Of a stretch of DNA of 64,000 nt, positions 58,401-61,400 are shown one piece after another; positions within the stretch are counted from its first letter, which is position 1; every line of letters begins with the position of its first letter. Both the position numbers and the translations under genes were made by a program. Under the pieces are notes generated by a model. That model was not told the DNA's origin and did not search any database. It worked only from the letters and a program-made list of their open reading frames with translations. The DNA is from Antedon bifida. Lineage: Eukaryota > Echinodermata > Crinoidea > Comatulida > Antedonidae. The stretch spans positions 12,214,001-12,278,000 of the forward strand of contig OY727102.1 of NCBI GenBank assembly GCA_963402885.1, read 5' to 3'.

Positions 58401-61400
58401 GAAACAATCCAGAGTAGGGCTGTATCACCTATTTCTTTTGATGTGAAATTTCCCCTTTCTGATAATACTGCTGAGAGTATCACTGAAGATGTATGTGATC
58501 AGACAGAAGTGTTACCATCTGAACTAAATATTGACTTGTCAGTGTTTATTGAGTCACCATCAATTAATCCAACAACAAATGAGCAAAATGTGGATCAGTT
58601 GGCAGTTTATGGAGAATCAGAAGATGTGATATCTGTAAAAATTGATGGATCAGATTTAAATTCCAGAAATGAAACACCTGTTCTTTCTGATACTGAAATT
58701 GATGCCCACCCATGTCATGATTCTCTACAACAAGTACAAGAAGAATCTTGTAGTCAAATAATAAATTCCAGTAGAAGTAACTTACAATTGCTTGAAGGTT
58801 TCAGTAAACTGGAACCTAACCTAGCACCTGACACTGAAACCAATCAAGAAAACAGTTTTGAAGATAATGCCACCGAATATGTCATAATAGATTCTGATGA
58901 TAAGAATGTTTCAGGCATACCCAAAGAAACCATATACAACCAAGATAGAGATGGTACTAGTAATAGTCTACCAACCATGATTGGAACTTTTATGAAAGAT
59001 AATATTGGTAAATTCTTTAAAGACTTTCCAAGTCTTTCAGATGAAGGTACAGCTTCTCCACAAGATCTTTCAACAGAAGAGTTACACATTTCTGAGGAAA
59101 GTATTACTGAAAAACTTAAGTCACCAACGGCTGAATTTAATCTTAAAGATAAACTGTATCGGTCAACATCACTGCAACATCAACCAGATCAGAAGATTGA
59201 GTCAGATGGGCATAAACATGACCAGGTGGATAGTGATCATGAGAATGTTAAGATTAAAAGTGAACATTATGAAAAGAAGTCAAAAAGTGTAGAAGAAAAG
59301 TTTTCCTTTTATCAAAAAGCGCTTGGCGTATTTTCTATGTTTAAAGAGGAAAAACAAGATGAGCAACCAGAACAAATTCCGTCTTCTCCAAAAGAACCAA
59401 AACATAAACAAAATGTGGAAAAAGATGTTGTGTTTGAAAAGGAACCAAAGGAAAAAGAATTAAATATACCACAAAAAGCAATTGACTTGTTTTCAATATT
59501 CAAAGGTGTAAAGCAATTTGTTACAAAAGAACCAGGAGAACATAGCAAAAAGGAGGAACCAAAACATGTTAGTATGAGGGAAGAAGAACATTCCAAACAA
59601 GAAACAAAACCAGAGCAAACATATGTTGAGAGCATCCAATTCACTGAACTTACAGCAGAACAAGAACATGTTATGAAGGAACTTATAAATGATCAAAAGA
59701 TTCCACCAAGTGTCAAAAATATTCAAGAAAATCTAATTGATGAATTTGTAATAGATCCTAAAGTTGTGGAACCAGTTTTTCAAACCCCTGTATTCCAGAA
59801 GTCTGAACTAGTTATGAAAGACCCAGAATATTCACATCATGTTGAAGAGGGACTGAGACATCAAAAAGAACCTCTGGAAGAAAATACTCTACTAAGTGTA
59901 GGAAACTTTAGAGAAAATCCAATTGATAAATTGGTAATAGATCCTAAAGTTGTGGAACCAGTTTTTGAAGCCCCTGTATTCCAGAAATCTGAACATGTTA
60001 TGAAAGAACCAAATCATGTGGAAGAGAGACTGGACGATGGAAAAGAACCTCTGGGCGAAAAGATTCCACTAACTGTAGGAAACATTGAAGAAAGTCCTAT
60101 TGATGAATTTGTAATAGATTCTAAAGTTGTGGAACCAGTTTCTGAAACACCTGTACTCCAGATGTATGATCAGGTGATTCATTCAGTCTCAATTGAAGAT
60201 AAGTATGTATTCACCAGCAAACCTGGTCAAGCTGATTCTGTATTTGTTGATCCATATTGGAAAATGGTAAGTTGTGGTCTAGAATGAAAGCCAATTTGTT
60301 TGTGTTCTTTTGTATATACCTATGTTAAAAATAGACATTTTATTACACTTCTCTTTTTCTAAAATGTTACTGAGAAAAAGTTACTGTTAATGATACATTT
60401 TTACTGCAGTAAAAGTTTAATGTTGCAGGTCAAGACAGAAATGGCTCTATATGCTAATTATTTTCTCAATGAGAATTGTTAATCTTTTTCTTTAGTAGCA
60501 AAAATAGTAAGTAAAAATAGAGGAAATGCTGATTATGTTTTATTACCATTTTATGGTGCAAATTTCAGTGTATTGTAATTAAACCTATTTAACTTGGTAT
60601 ATCAGGCAACCACTACATTAGGTGAGAATTAGGCAGTGGAATTTATTTACATATTGACAAGGCGATGCTTTGTGAGTTGAATCTCAGAATTCTTGGATTA
60701 AGTGTGTGAAGCCAAGGCTTGTTAATAGTTATATAGTTGATGTAATATGAATTTATTTGAATAAATGTTTTAATGGTTGTATTATTTGATCTCTTTAGAG
60801 ATTGCTTGTGTTGTTTTTCTTATTTGCTTTAAACTATTCATTACAAATAATACTAGACAACATTTTACATAAAACATTTTAGCTATTTCTAAACAATACA
60901 AAATAAAAAATAAAAACATGAAATAACATTATTCTTTTAGATTCCTACCAAAAAAAACCCAGAAACCAATTGTATTTTGTTCTCATTTATTGAATGTTGC
61001 ATTTTGTAAACATTTTCATCCATTTGTAAAGTTTTAATTAAGGTAAAGGTAGATGGTTTTTTGAACATTTTTACGATTTTATTGGCTTGAATTTTCTAGG
61101 CGGAGTATGATCGTGAATACCGTGTTGTATGTCAGGTTGTCAGTGACCAGTTTTATTGGGTGACAATTACGTTACAAAAGCTGAAAAATCTTGAACCAAT
61201 CAGTAATGATTTGCAAACTTTAACATTCCAAAAAGATAAAATTAAGGTTGGTTTTTTCAAAATTTATATTAATCAACATAATTTATATTAATCTAAACGA
61301 TCAATTTCATTAGCCATCTTCAAGCAAAATACAAAAAATATTAGCAACTGTGAAAGGTGAAATATTTATGTTTTTTTTTCTTTTTAGATATATATTATTT

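Noticed and set aside
59739..60140. Idea that [10 protein letters not shown] units are degenerate plakin repeats (IIDPKTG-like)
   Set aside because: The period is about 60 residues, not about 38, and the rest of the plakin repeat pattern (SV.EA, GL.D) is absent.
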